Shown here: in pieces, positions 8,171 to 19,109 of the stretch
Layout of the letters: the number at the start of each line of letters is the position of its first letter
Numbering within the stretch: position 1 is the first letter of the stretch
NCBI GenBank assembly: GCA_016783865.1
Contig: JADHVS010000009.1
Location: forward strand, 1 to 44,306
Source: Bacteroidales bacterium
GTDB taxonomy: Bacteria; Bacteroidota; Bacteroidia; Bacteroidales; SM23-62
DNA: 44,306 nt
Direction of reading: 5' to 3'
Notes under the pieces: model-generated
Seen by the model: the letters and a program-made list of their open reading frames with translations, nothing else
Database searches by the model: none
Told to the model about the DNA's origin: nothing
Position numbers and translations under genes: made by a program

Positions 8171-9520
8171 CCCCGCTGCATCATACCGCACCACAGCCTT
8201 GCTTTTCCACCGGCCCGACAGGTAGTAGAGGGTGGCCAAAACAACCCCTGCGAACCATCCGGTGGGAATCGACCAGAATACCCCGCACAAACCGATTTCC
8301 AGGACCCTGGAAAGGAGATAGGCCACGGGAACCCTCACCACCCAAAGTGACAGCAGGGTGATGATCATCGGGATAAACGTATCTCCGGCACCGCGTAAGA
8401 CACCATTGATAATGAACATAGTGGTGAATAGGATATAGAATGCTCCAACAATTGTCAGGTACATCCTCCCCAGCGCAATCACCTCCGGATCATCGGAAAA
8501 CATCATCATCAGATACCGGCCAAAAAACACAGTCACAAAGGAAATAGCCAAAGCGATACCGGTTGTCATCAATAAGGTATCACGTAGCCCACGTTTCACC
8601 CGCTCAGGTCTGTTGGCTCCAAGGTTCTGACCGACAAACGTGCTTAGTGCAGCACTGAAACTCATGGCTGGCATCAACGCAAACGTATTGATCCGGCCTG
8701 CCACACTGTAAGCGGCATTGGCCGTCACTCCAAACTGGTTCACAATCCAGTATAGAGCAAGCATTCCGGCCGCTACAAAGGTTTGCTGAAAGCCCGTTGG
8801 CAATCCAATCCGGATCCCCTGATGAAAGATACGCCAGTCAAACTTCAACTCACGGAACGAAAACTTCAGGAAGCTATGATATTTGTTCAGGTAAAGGATC
8901 TGCGTCAGGAAAGCAAACGCCTGGGAAAGCACGGTTGCCACAGCCACACCTTCTATCCCCCAGCCAAATCCGATGACAAATAACAGGTCGAGAATGATAT
9001 TCAGTACCACCGATCCAATCAGGAAATAGAGCGGTGTTTTGGAATCACCCAATCCACGGAGAATGGCGCTTGTCCCGTTATACCCGAATAGAAAGATCAT
9101 CCCAGAAAAATAGATAATCAGGAAAAGCTTCGCCTGGGGAATTATCTCCTCCGGAAGGTCAACCAGCCTGAATATCCACTCGCTTAACAGGCTACCAGCC
9201 ACACTGACAATGATTGAAGAGAAAAAGACGAAAATATAGAGGGTGTTGATCGCCCTTTTCACCTTATCCATCTCCTTGGCTCCAAAGTACTGCGAGATAA
9301 TGATGGTAAATCCCATCGTTATCCCGATGATGAAGGAGATCAGCATGAAAATAATCGGAAAAGATGTCCCCACCGCTGCGAGTGCCTCCTTGCCAATAAA
9401 CTTCCCGACAATAATGGTATCCACCACGTTGTAAAGTTGCTGGAAGACATTTCCAAGCAACATAGGCACAGCAAATCGGAAGATGAGTTTTCCTTCGTTC
9501 CCTTGGCTTAAATCTTTCAT
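8159..9520 (-). CDS. MATE-family efflux transporter
   Basis: 453 residues with about twelve hydrophobic helices in two similar halves. MATE signs are GNVFQQLYNVVDTIIVGKFIG near the start (about residues 22-42), GYNGTSAILRGLGDSKTPLYF in the first half, and the matching INGVLRGAGDTFIPM in the second. These exporters push cationic drugs or metabolites out in exchange for sodium or protons. The ATG at 9520 lies about 20 bases below a minus-strand TACCTTTG element. The gene is divergent from the RNase P RNA gene. The C-terminus ends inside the octamer array. Substrate is unknown. Confidence 0.93.
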   Translation of the reverse strand: MKDLSQGNEGKLIFRFAVPMLLGNVFQQLYNVVDTIIVGKFIGKEALAAVGTSFPIIFMLISFIIGITMGFTIIISQYFGAKEMDKVKRAINTLYIFVFFSSIIVSVAGSLLSEWIFRLVDLPEEIIPQAKLFLIIYFSGMIFLFGYNGTSAILRGLGDSKTPLYFLIGSVVLNIILDLLFVIGFGWGIEGVAVATVLSQAFAFLTQILYLNKYHSFLKFSFRELKFDWRIFHQGIRIGLPTGFQQTFVAAGMLALYWIVNQFGVTANAAYSVAGRINTFALMPAMSFSAALSTFVGQNLGANRPERVKRGLRDTLLMTTGIALAISFVTVFFGRYLMMMFSDDPEVIALGRMYLTIVGAFYILFTTMFIINGVLRGAGDTFIPMIITLLSLWVVRVPVAYLLSRVLEIGLCGVFWSIPTGWFAGVVLATLYYLSGRWKSKAVVRYDAAGMKE

Positions 9521-9539
9521 CCCGGCTTATGGAGGGGTG

Positions 9540-9547
9540 CAAAGGTA
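9540..9547 (-). promoter_or_regulatory. TAnnTTTG -7 element of the MATE gene
   Basis: On the minus strand this reads TACCTTTG followed by C, 19 bases before the MATE ATG. It faces the rnpB element at 9570-9577, leaving only 22 bases between the two -7 motifs, so their upstream regions overlap. Confidence 0.6.
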
Positions 9548-9569
9548 TATATTTGTCAGGGATAAATCC

Positions 9570-9577
9570 TATCTTTG
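9570..9577 (+). promoter_or_regulatory. TAnnTTTG -7 element of rnpB
   Basis: TATCTTTG followed by C. The expected start of transcription, a few bases downstream, coincides with the 5' strand of the RNase P RNA P1 helix at about 9584, which supports both calls. No clear -33 element at normal spacing. Confidence 0.65.
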
Positions 9578-9583
9578 CAGATC

Positions 9584-9999
9584 AGCAGTTCGTTCTGTCG
9601 CTCCGGACAAAAGTTAACCGTGGAACACATTCGTCCGGGGAGGAAAGTCGGGACAACACAGAGCACCATGCTTCCTAACAGGAAGGGACCCGGGCAACCG
9701 GGTCACAGCTAGTGCCACAGAAAACAACCACCGTACGGGCGACCCGTCGGGTTGCCCTTACCGGAAAGGGTGAAAACGTGGTGTAAGAGACCACGATCCC
9801 GGATGGTGACCTCCGGGATGGGTAAACCTCATGGGTTGAAAGACCATGTACATCCCGCTGACGCAAGTCACCTGGCTGCTCGCCAGGGCCGCAAGGCGCC
9901 GGGAGGGGTAGGTCGCGAAAACCGTTCGGTGACGGCCGGTTCAGATAAATGACAGAATCTCCTGTAAAGGGGAACAGAATCCTGCTTACAGAACTGCTG
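9584..9999 (+). ncRNA. rnpB: RNase P RNA (bacterial, class A-like)
   Basis: The catalytic RNA of RNase P, which cuts 5' leaders off pre-tRNAs. Visible conserved blocks are GAGGAAAGTC (starting near 9639), AGTGCCACAGAAAA (near 9711), a GTAAGAG block near 9783, GGGTAAACCTC near 9820, and AGATAAATGACAGAA near 9944. The ends pair: AGCAGTT at 9584-9590 matches AACTGCT at 9992-9998, forming P1. Seven T follow at 10000-10006, so the closing helix and T-run could end transcription. Length of about 415 nt is normal. The ends are set from the P1 pairing and could be off by a few bases. WecB starts only about 15 bases after the T-run. Confidence 0.95.
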
Positions 10000-10020
10000 T
10001 TTTTTTCTAATCTGCTCTGC

Positions 10021-11076
10021 ATGAAGATCGTATCCGTGATCGGGGCTCGCCCCCAGTTTATCAAAGCTGCTACCATCTCCCGTGTGATCGGGGCTCACCC
10101 CAACATCCGGGAAGTCCTCCTCCATACCGGCCAACACTACGATGAAAATATGTCGAGGCTTTTCTTCGAAGAGCTGAATATCCCTGAACCTCACTATAAC
10201 CTTGGCGTGGGATCGGGAAGTCATGCCTGGCAAACAGGAAAAATGCTTGAAGGGATCGAAGCTGTGCTGTTGAAAGAGAAACCAGACTGGACATTGCTTT
10301 TTGGTGACACCAATTCCACAGTGGCAGGTGCTCTGGCAGCTGCCAAACTTCACATTCCGGTAGCCCACGTGGAAGCCGGATTGAGAAGTTTCAACCGGAT
10401 CATGCCGGAAGAGATCAACCGGATTGTAACCGACCGCATATCCGATCTGCTTTTTGCTCCTACCCAGACTGCCGTGACGAACCTTCGCAACGAGGGATTG
10501 CAAGAGGCAACCAGGTTCACCGGTGATGTGATGTACGATTCGGTCCTTTTTTACAGAGAAATCGTGGAGAAGGACCCTACTTTCTACACCATTCAGGATC
10601 TTCCAAAAGATTTTCTTCTGGTTACTATTCACCGGGCGGAAAACACGGATCACCCACAGCAGTTGGAAAACATCCTGAAAGCTATCCGGGAACTTCCCTA
10701 CCCGGTTTTGCTTCCAATCCATCCCCGCACAAAGAAGATTATCTCCGGTTTCTCCATCCCTCCAAATCTTCGATTGATGGATCCTGTCGGGTACTTAATG
10801 ATGCTTTCTCTCATCCTGAAAGCCACCAAAGTTCTTACCGACTCAGGCGGACTCCAGAAAGAGGCTTACTTCCTGGGAACCCCATGCATCACATTACGTA
10901 CTGAAACCGAGTGGGTGGAGACACTTCACGATGGCTGGAATACCGTCACATCCACCGACCCTGAGAAAATTATCCGGGCCGTTCAACTCCCCCTCCCTGA
11001 TCAACCTCAATCACAGGCTTTCGGCAACGGAAATGCGGCAGAAATCATCGTCAGTTTGTTCACCGGAACCTGTTGA
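10021..11076 (+). CDS. wecB: UDP-N-acetylglucosamine 2-epimerase (non-hydrolysing)
   Basis: 351 residues from the ATG at 10021. The open frame extends back to 9949, but that part lies inside the RNase P RNA, so the later start is chosen. The enzyme interconverts UDP-GlcNAc and UDP-ManNAc in the cytosol, giving a precursor for surface polysaccharides. Motifs are GARPQFIKAA at the start, TGQHYDENMS, LFGDTNSTVAGALAA, HVEAGLRSFNR with MPEEINR, and the UDP-binding TDSGGLQKEAYFLGTPC near the C-terminus. It may be read from the rnpB promoter if the RNA terminator leaks; no separate TAnnTTTG element is seen. Confidence 0.95.
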   Translation: MKIVSVIGARPQFIKAATISRVIGAHPNIREVLLHTGQHYDENMSRLFFEELNIPEPHYNLGVGSGSHAWQTGKMLEGIEAVLLKEKPDWTLLFGDTNSTVAGALAAAKLHIPVAHVEAGLRSFNRIMPEEINRIVTDRISDLLFAPTQTAVTNLRNEGLQEATRFTGDVMYDSVLFYREIVEKDPTFYTIQDLPKDFLLVTIHRAENTDHPQQLENILKAIRELPYPVLLPIHPRTKKIISGFSIPPNLRLMDPVGYLMMLSLILKATKVLTDSGGLQKEAYFLGTPCITLRTETEWVETLHDGWNTVTSTDPEKIIRAVQLPLPDQPQSQAFGNGNAAEIIVSLFTGTC

Positions 11077-11129
11077 TAAAATCCTTGATTTTACTGCCTT
11101 TAATGCGTTTTTCGTATCGTTTTTTTTTG

Positions 11130-11137
11130 TACCTTTG
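11130..11137 (+). promoter_or_regulatory. TAnnTTTG -7 element of gyrB
   Basis: TACCTTTG, 33 bases before the gyrB start, inside a T-rich gap after wecB. The -33 region is weak. In many bacteria gyrB transcription responds to supercoiling; nothing in the sequence allows a test of that here. Confidence 0.6.
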
Positions 11138-11164
11138 GATAGGTATATTAATAATTCTAACTGA

Positions 11165-13132
<1,968 letters not shown>

Positions 13133-13146
13133 TCCATCGTTTTTAC

Positions 13147-13177
13147 TTGTGCCTTTCCAGCAGAGACCCTATATTTG
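13147..13177 (+). promoter_or_regulatory. Promoter of the efflux operon (-33 TTG, -7 TATATTTG)
   Basis: TTG at 13147-13149 and TATATTTG at 13170-13177 are separated by 20 bases. This lies right after gyrB and before the membrane-fusion protein gene, so the transport genes have their own promoter. It also argues against the earlier in-frame start at 13175, which falls inside the -7 element. Confidence 0.75.
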
Positions 13178-13198
13178 CGACTTCAACATATTTTTCCT

Positions 13199-14611
13199 AT
13201 GACAACAAAACGGTACATTTACATCTTTGCCGGAATTATTGTTCTGACAATCATTCTCTTTTTCATCTTTTCCAAATCCGAGAAAACGCAAGAAATCCTG
13301 GCTCAGACCAAATTTGGTAATTTCCCCATTGAGGTTACCACAACGGGTGAGTTGATGGCAAAGAGCTCCGAAAAGATCTATGGCCCGGAGGGGCTGCGTC
13401 AGATTCGCGTGTACCAGACCAAGATTGAAGATATCATTCCAGATGGGACGGTAGTAGATTCGGGTCAGTATGTGGCCACGCTTGATCGGACAGAAATAAC
13501 CAACAAGATCAAAGATGAAGAGTCGAACCTGGAAAAATATGAGTCGCAACTAATCAAAACGAAAATCGATACCTCTCTGGAACTCCGAAACGCCAGAGAT
13601 GAGCTAATCAATCTGAAATACAACCTGGAAGAGAAGAAGATCGCACTCGAACAATCCAGGTACGAACCGCCAGCCACTATCCGGCAGGTTGAAATTGACC
13701 TTGAAAAAGGGGAGAGAGCCTTTACTCAGGCTGAAAAAAATTACAAACTCCGCCTGGAAAAGGCCATCGCAAATATGAATGAAGTCAACGCCGAGTACAA
13801 CAATGCTCAGCGCAAACTGGTTCAGATGCAGGAAGTGCTGAAACAGTTTACCGTTATGGCCCCTAAATCAGGCATGGTTATCTATAGAAGAAGTTGGGAT
13901 GGAAGCAAGATGGGAGTCGGAGCAACCATTAGTGCCTGGGATCCCATCGTTGCTGAACTGCCTGATCTCTCCAAGATGATCTCCAAAACATATGTAAACG
14001 AGATTGACATCAGTAAAGTAAAAGTAGGTCAGCCTGTTGAGATTGGGATCGATGCATTCCCGGATAAAAAGTTTACGGGGAAAGTAACCGAAGTCGCTAA
14101 CATAGGAGAACAGCTTCAGGGAACAAATGCAAAGGTGTTTGAAGTGAAGATTCTGATCAATGAGTTTGACTCTATTCTGCGCCCTGCCATGACAACAAAA
14201 AATACTATCCTTACCGCTACTATCCATAGTGTTTTATTTATCCCATTAGAATCGGTGTTCAACAACGATAGCATCTCATTCGTTTATAAAAAAGATGGAT
14301 CATTGGTCAAACAACAGGTCATTTTAGGCCAGAGTGACTACAATGAGATCATCGTAAAAGAGGGCCTGAGAATGGAAGATGAGGTACTTCTCCAGGCTCC
14401 CGAAACCGAGGAAGATCTGGATATCATCATGCTTCCGCCTGAAATACTTGAAAAATACAAAACCGAACAAGAGAGTGTTGAAGAGCAATCATCACCCGAC
14501 AAAGACGCCACACAAGATAGCCTCCTCAAAAAGATGGACGGCAGGAAGAACAAAATGTTTAAACAGGGAGAAAAACCCTCAGGGGAACATAAGCGAAGAC
14601 CAGCTACCTAA
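13199..14611 (+). CDS. HlyD/MacA-type membrane-fusion protein
   Basis: 470 residues from the ATG at 13199. One N-terminal membrane helix (about residues 7-26) anchors it in the inner membrane. Then come a half lipoyl domain, a coiled-coil hairpin (about 100-215), the second lipoyl half with KQFTVMAPKSGMVIY, and beta-barrel domains. Adaptors of this kind link an inner-membrane transporter to a TolC channel. A charged C-terminal tail of about 70 residues, rich in Lys, Glu and Ser, is longer than usual. A MacB-like permease and a TolC-like gene follow, 27 and 18 bases apart, making one operon. Confidence 0.9.
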   Translation: MTTKRYIYIFAGIIVLTIILFFIFSKSEKTQEILAQTKFGNFPIEVTTTGELMAKSSEKIYGPEGLRQIRVYQTKIEDIIPDGTVVDSGQYVATLDRTEITNKIKDEESNLEKYESQLIKTKIDTSLELRNARDELINLKYNLEEKKIALEQSRYEPPATIRQVEIDLEKGERAFTQAEKNYKLRLEKAIANMNEVNAEYNNAQRKLVQMQEVLKQFTVMAPKSGMVIYRRSWDGSKMGVGATISAWDPIVAELPDLSKMISKTYVNEIDISKVKVGQPVEIGIDAFPDKKFTGKVTEVANIGEQLQGTNAKVFEVKILINEFDSILRPAMTTKNTILTATIHSVLFIPLESVFNNDSISFVYKKDGSLVKQQVILGQSDYNEIIVKEGLRMEDEVLLQAPETEEDLDIIMLPPEILEKYKTEQESVEEQSSPDKDATQDSLLKKMDGRKNKMFKQGEKPSGEHKRRPAT

Positions 14612-14638
14612 CTTGTTCAATAATTTATCGATATCCCT

Positions 14639-16015
14639 GTGTTTGAACGATACATATACATTCTCAATATTGCACTGGAAGCAGTGTTTTTGAACAAATT
14701 CCGATCCATGCTCACGGCCCTTGGGATCATCTTCGGAGTAGCAGCCGTGATTGCCATGATGGCTATTGGTGCCGGAGCCCAACAGGAGATTCTCGACCAG
14801 ATGAAACTGGTTGGCGTTAACAACATCATCATTACTCCCAAACCTGAAAAAGCACAAGGAGAGAGCTCCAATGACGAAAGCTCTGGAGATCAGGATGTGG
14901 GTATCCGGAAAGAGCAACGACGATTTACGCCCGGTTTGACCCTGAAAGATGCCGAAAGCATTCAGAAGATTATCCCAACTGTTGAACGGGTTAGCCCAGA
15001 AATCATTTACGAAACCGATGTCATGAAAGATGGCAGGCGAATCTCAACAAAATTAACCGGGGTGACGCCAGATTTTTTCACTGTTTTTGGGTTGGAGTTG
15101 CAGGAAGGAGATATGTTTAATGAAGAGCAGATGAGGGAAGGGATTCCAGTCTGCATAATCGGACCTTCCATCCAATCACGCTTTTTCACAAAAGAGAACC
15201 CAATAGGCAAAGAGATCAAATGTGGTCATATCTGGCTCCGGGTTATAGGCGTTCTAAAAAAACAGGAGATCAACCAGTCTGCCATTGATGACCTTGGAAT
15301 TTCTGATTACAACAATACCATCTATGCTCCTATCCAAACCATTCTCAGACGGTATAAAGACCGTACCCTGATTACCTCGGCATCGGTTAGAGGAGGCGGA
15401 GGAGGTATATTCTTCAGAGGAGATTTTGCCATCTCTTTCAGTGGATCTCAGGAAGGATTAGAAAAAAATCAAATCGACAAAATCGTGGTCCAGGTAAAAG
15501 AGAGTTCCATGATCGGACCCACCACAGAGATCCTTAAACGGATGATCACAAGGCGTCATGTGGGAGTGGAAGATATCGAAATTAAAGTGCCTGAACTCCT
15601 GCTCCGTCAGGAACAACGCACCAAAGATATCTTCAACATCGTGCTGGGTGCTATTGCAAGTATTTCATTACTGGTCGGAGGTATCGGGATCATGAATATC
15701 ATGCTCGCTTCTGTAATGGAGCGGATCAAGGAAATCGGGATACGCCAGGCTATTGGCGCTACCAAAAAGGATATCATCTTTCAGTTCCTCTCTGAAGCCG
15801 TCATGCTTAGCATCACCGGAGGATTGATCGGGATCATCCTAGGTCTGGCTTTTTCGAAAATCATCATGGAGTTAACCGGAATCCTGACCATCATTTCACC
15901 AGTTTCCATCCTGATCTCGTTTGGTGTTTCTGTGACTGTGGGCATCGTCTTTGGCTATATGCCAGCCAAACGCGCCGCTAAGCAGGATCCTGTAGTATCC
16001 CTCAGGCATGAATAA
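14639..16015 (+). CDS. MacB-type ABC transporter permease
   Basis: 458 residues with a GTG start at 14639. Layout: one helix near residues 20-42, a periplasmic MacB core domain (about 45-300), and three C-terminal helices of an FtsX domain (about 328-445) with GGIGIMNIMLASVMERIKEI and IRQAIGATKKDI. MacB-type permeases drive export of substrates from the periplasm by mechanotransmission. Unlike E. coli MacB, the ATPase is not fused here and no ABC ATPase gene lies in the operon or elsewhere in the window. A glycine run (about residues 246-250) sits in the periplasmic domain. It is flanked by the fusion-protein and TolC-like genes. Confidence 0.92.
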   Translation: MFERYIYILNIALEAVFLNKFRSMLTALGIIFGVAAVIAMMAIGAGAQQEILDQMKLVGVNNIIITPKPEKAQGESSNDESSGDQDVGIRKEQRRFTPGLTLKDAESIQKIIPTVERVSPEIIYETDVMKDGRRISTKLTGVTPDFFTVFGLELQEGDMFNEEQMREGIPVCIIGPSIQSRFFTKENPIGKEIKCGHIWLRVIGVLKKQEINQSAIDDLGISDYNNTIYAPIQTILRRYKDRTLITSASVRGGGGGIFFRGDFAISFSGSQEGLEKNQIDKIVVQVKESSMIGPTTEILKRMITRRHVGVEDIEIKVPELLLRQEQRTKDIFNIVLGAIASISLLVGGIGIMNIMLASVMERIKEIGIRQAIGATKKDIIFQFLSEAVMLSITGGLIGIILGLAFSKIIMELTGILTIISPVSILISFGVSVTVGIVFGYMPAKRAAKQDPVVSLRHE

Positions 16016-16033
16016 CTGGTAATTTCGTATTTT

Positions 16034-17530
16034 ATGAAAAACCTCATTTCACTCACAACACTTTTAATCCTCCCAGGTTTGATTTCCCATTCCTGCCTGG
16101 CCCAGATCCAGTCACAAAGACTCTCCCTCAAGGATGCCATTGAAATCGCCAAAGCCCAATCACCTGATGCCCTCAACTCCAAGCAAGCGTTCCGCGCAAG
16201 CTTTTGGGAATACAAATCGTTTAAGGCGACCAATCTGCCTTTACTTGCGCTGGATGCAACACCTGCGCAGTTCCAACGAAAGATATCTCAACAGACAGAT
16301 ATCACTTCAGGTCAACAGGTGTTTGTTCCGCAACAATATGTAAGTTCGGATGCCAACCTTTCCATCTCTCAGCGTATCGGATTTACAGGTGGATCCGTTT
16401 TTCTTCGCTCAGGACTTGAAGCAATCTACAATATAACCGACTCGACTACTATCTCATCCTTTCTCTCTACACCGGTGAATGTGGGTCTGACACAACCAAT
16501 TTTCCAATACAATCCTTACAAATGGGACCGGAAGATTCAACCCATGAAATATTCACAGGCGAAACAAAAATACCTGGAAGATATTGAACAGATCAGTATT
16601 ACAACCACTAATTATTTTTTCAACCTGCTGAATGCACAGATAGAGCTTAAGATTGCCTATACCAATCTCTCCAACTACGATACCCTTTTTCGAATCGCCC
16701 AGGGGAGATACCAATTGGGAAAAATTGCCGAGAACGATCTGCTTCTCCTCGAATTGAATTTTCTAAAAGCACAGGCAGCCACTGAAATAGCAGAACTTTC
16801 GCTCGATAATGCTCTCTTCCGTTTTAAATCCTATTTGCGGATCAAAGACACCATCCCAATTAAATTAATCCCCCCTGCGGATATTCGTTTCTTCAATGTT
16901 GATCCTGATCAGGCAGTGATTCTTTCACAGGAAAATTCATCCACCTACATGGATTTCCAGAAACGGCTTTTTGAAGCAGCAAGAGATGTCAACAGAGCAA
17001 AACTGGAAGGCCGTTTTGACGTAGAGTTGACCGCTGTTGTTGGATTGACCAAGAATGCCAACACCTTGGATGGTGCCTATAAGAATCCTCTTGATCAGCA
17101 ACAGGTAGCATTAGGAATAAACATCCCTATCTATGATTGGGGAGTCGCCCGGGGAAGGATTAAAATGGCCGAATCCCAGGAGGAGATTGTAAAAACATCG
17201 GTAGAACAGGAGATGATCGATTTCGAACGGAATGTATACCTCAAGGTGGTACAGTTCAATATGCAAAAAAACCAGGTAACCATTGCCGCGAAGTCAGATA
17301 CAGTAGCCCGGAAAAATTACGAAGTCACCAAAGGACGCTATCTGATCGGGAAGATGAACAGCATTCTCGACCTGAACAATGCCCAGATTGAGACTGATAA
17401 TGCGGAGAAGGGGTATTACCAAGCTCTGCAAACATACTGGAGAAACTACTTTGAATTACGTAAACTGACACTTTTCGACTTCCGTGCTAATCGTTCCCTC
17501 CAATTTAGTTTTGAGGATATTAAATTATAG
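16034..17530 (+). CDS. TolC-family outer-membrane efflux channel
   Basis: 498 residues with a signal peptide ending near residue 23 (HSCLAQ). The rest is long alpha-helical, with the two TolC repeats: RLSLKDAIEIAKAQSPDA near the start, and a second helical half after about residue 285. Periodic Asn/Gln/Ala-rich helices include the conserved-type GRYQLGKIAENDLLLLE and its counterpart GRYLIGKMNSILDLNNAQ, a clear internal repeat. It should form the trimeric outer-membrane duct for the two preceding genes. The gap to the permease gene is 18 bases. Cargo is unknown. Confidence 0.93.
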   Translation: MKNLISLTTLLILPGLISHSCLAQIQSQRLSLKDAIEIAKAQSPDALNSKQAFRASFWEYKSFKATNLPLLALDATPAQFQRKISQQTDITSGQQVFVPQQYVSSDANLSISQRIGFTGGSVFLRSGLEAIYNITDSTTISSFLSTPVNVGLTQPIFQYNPYKWDRKIQPMKYSQAKQKYLEDIEQISITTTNYFFNLLNAQIELKIAYTNLSNYDTLFRIAQGRYQLGKIAENDLLLLELNFLKAQAATEIAELSLDNALFRFKSYLRIKDTIPIKLIPPADIRFFNVDPDQAVILSQENSSTYMDFQKRLFEAARDVNRAKLEGRFDVELTAVVGLTKNANTLDGAYKNPLDQQQVALGINIPIYDWGVARGRIKMAESQEEIVKTSVEQEMIDFERNVYLKVVQFNMQKNQVTIAAKSDTVARKNYEVTKGRYLIGKMNSILDLNNAQIETDNAEKGYYQALQTYWRNYFELRKLTLFDFRANRSLQFSFEDIKL

Positions 17531-17573
17531 GTAAAATCATCTTGTTTACGTGACCCCGAGGATGGATACTTCA

Positions 17574-19013
17574 ATGAATAAACATAGATGGATTGTCTGG
17601 AGTGTCCCTATTTTCATCCTCCTTCTTAACATCGTTTATAAAATTCTGTTTTTAGGAGCCAGAGACATTAATATCGACGAACCCTTTACCCTATTCTATT
17701 CCCAGATGCCTTGGCAGGAAATCTTCAGGATGTTACATGGTGAAAATAATCCACCCCTCTATTTTCTAGTGATGCATGCCTGGATAGAACTGTTCGGGAT
17801 TGAGCCTTTTCAGGTAAGATTGTTATCCTTATGTTTTAGCGCATTTTCTTCCGTTCTGATCTATTTTCTTGGAGCCAGGAACTTTTCACGATCTGTCGGA
17901 ATCTCGGCCGCCCTGTTGTTTACATTCTCAAACTTCAATACTTACCTCGCTCAGGAGGCCAGGGTTTACGCGTTATTTGTCTTTCTGGCATTAACAAGTG
18001 TATATCTTTTTCTGAAGCTGATAAAGGAGTTCAAACCAAAGACCTTAATCTTTCTGATAGTGATAAACATCCTATTAATCTATTCGCATTTTTTCGCATT
18101 CTGGCTCCTTCTTATCGAATACATCTTTGTACTTCTCTTCCCAGATATCCGGAAAAAATTATTCAAGCCCTTTTTGATAATGACCGGTATCCTTCTGGTA
18201 GCGTTCCTTCCCTATCTTATGATTTTCATCAACCGATTCCTGGCCTCTTCAGGAGGGACATGGTTGGAGCCGCCAACAGTTTCAAGTATTTATAACCTCC
18301 TCTGGAAATTTTGCAATCAACCAGTTCCTACTGTCATCGTCATCATCATACTAATAATTGGTTTATGCAAGTATGTTTTCCTGCGTTTCAAGGGTACTAT
18401 TTCTATCGATAAGGCCACCTGGTTTGTGCTTATGTGGTTTATCCTGCCAACATCCATCATTTTCATCATCTCTTTTTCACTGCCTGTCTTCTATGAAAAA
18501 TACCTGGTTTTTCTCGCACCTGCTCTCTACCTTCTAGTTAGTAGAGCCATCTTGTTTATTACTAAAAAAGATCCAATCAGGCTCGGTTTATTTATTATCC
18601 TCATTTCAGGTTTTATAATTACTTCAACCCCCCGGCCCTATTATTCCAGGAGTGTAACACTGTTATCAAATGACCTCAAATCATTAAGAAATAACCGTGA
18701 CCCTGTTCTTATTACCCCAGGTTATTATGATAAAACCCTCATTTATTATTACAACCGAAATTGGTTCAAAGATCATCAAAATTTCGACCAGTTACTTCAG
18801 AAACACCTCTTTATACCTGTATATAATCCTGCCAGCACCTTATCGATGGAATTCGTTGATAAAACCCAGGTTTTTCTGGTCGAAGCCGGGTCTCAATACC
18901 TCGATCCAACAGGAATAGTGCTTGAAAATTTAATGTTGCAATTTGATTCTGTTGAAAAAGTGGAGTATGACAACGTGGTAAAACTCTTTATCCTACGAAA
19001 AAACGGGAAGTAA
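17574..19013 (+). CDS. GT39-like membrane glycosyltransferase (GT-C)
   Basis: About 479 residues from ATG 17574; in-frame alternatives are ATG 17562 and GTG 17550. The first luminal loop holds the DEPFTLFY motif (Asp-Glu near residue 35), then NNPPLYFLVMHAWIELFG, as in ArnT/PMT-type enzymes that use lipid-phosphate sugars. About ten to eleven hydrophobic helices follow, and a soluble C-terminal domain of about 110 residues. It would transfer a sugar from a polyprenyl-phosphate donor on the periplasmic side; the acceptor is unknown. It follows the TolC-like gene by about 40 bases with no clear promoter, so it may share that transcript. The A/T content looks higher than in the neighbours. Confidence 0.85.
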   Translation: MNKHRWIVWSVPIFILLLNIVYKILFLGARDINIDEPFTLFYSQMPWQEIFRMLHGENNPPLYFLVMHAWIELFGIEPFQVRLLSLCFSAFSSVLIYFLGARNFSRSVGISAALLFTFSNFNTYLAQEARVYALFVFLALTSVYLFLKLIKEFKPKTLIFLIVINILLIYSHFFAFWLLLIEYIFVLLFPDIRKKLFKPFLIMTGILLVAFLPYLMIFINRFLASSGGTWLEPPTVSSIYNLLWKFCNQPVPTVIVIIILIIGLCKYVFLRFKGTISIDKATWFVLMWFILPTSIIFIISFSLPVFYEKYLVFLAPALYLLVSRAILFITKKDPIRLGLFIILISGFIITSTPRPYYSRSVTLLSNDLKSLRNNRDPVLITPGYYDKTLIYYYNRNWFKDHQNFDQLLQKHLFIPVYNPASTLSMEFVDKTQVFLVEAGSQYLDPTGIVLENLMLQFDSVEKVEYDNVVKLFILRKNGK

Positions 19014-19065
19014 ATTATTATTCTATCGCTTGCCATCTTATCAATATTCTTTCTAAATAATTTTG

Positions 19066-19073
19066 TACCTTTG
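19066..19073 (+). promoter_or_regulatory. TAnnTTTG -7 element of the peroxiredoxin gene
   Basis: TACCTTTG followed by C, 36 bases before the start codon. No good -33 match at the usual distance. The gene may also use an OxyR-type activator, but no operator could be identified. Confidence 0.6.
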
Positions 19074-19109
19074 CAAAAAAAGAATGTTAACCTCAAATTA
19101 TAGTATATC

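Noticed and set aside
9949..10020. Longer WecB start at 9949
   Set aside because: This part lies inside the RNase P RNA and has no WecB similarity.
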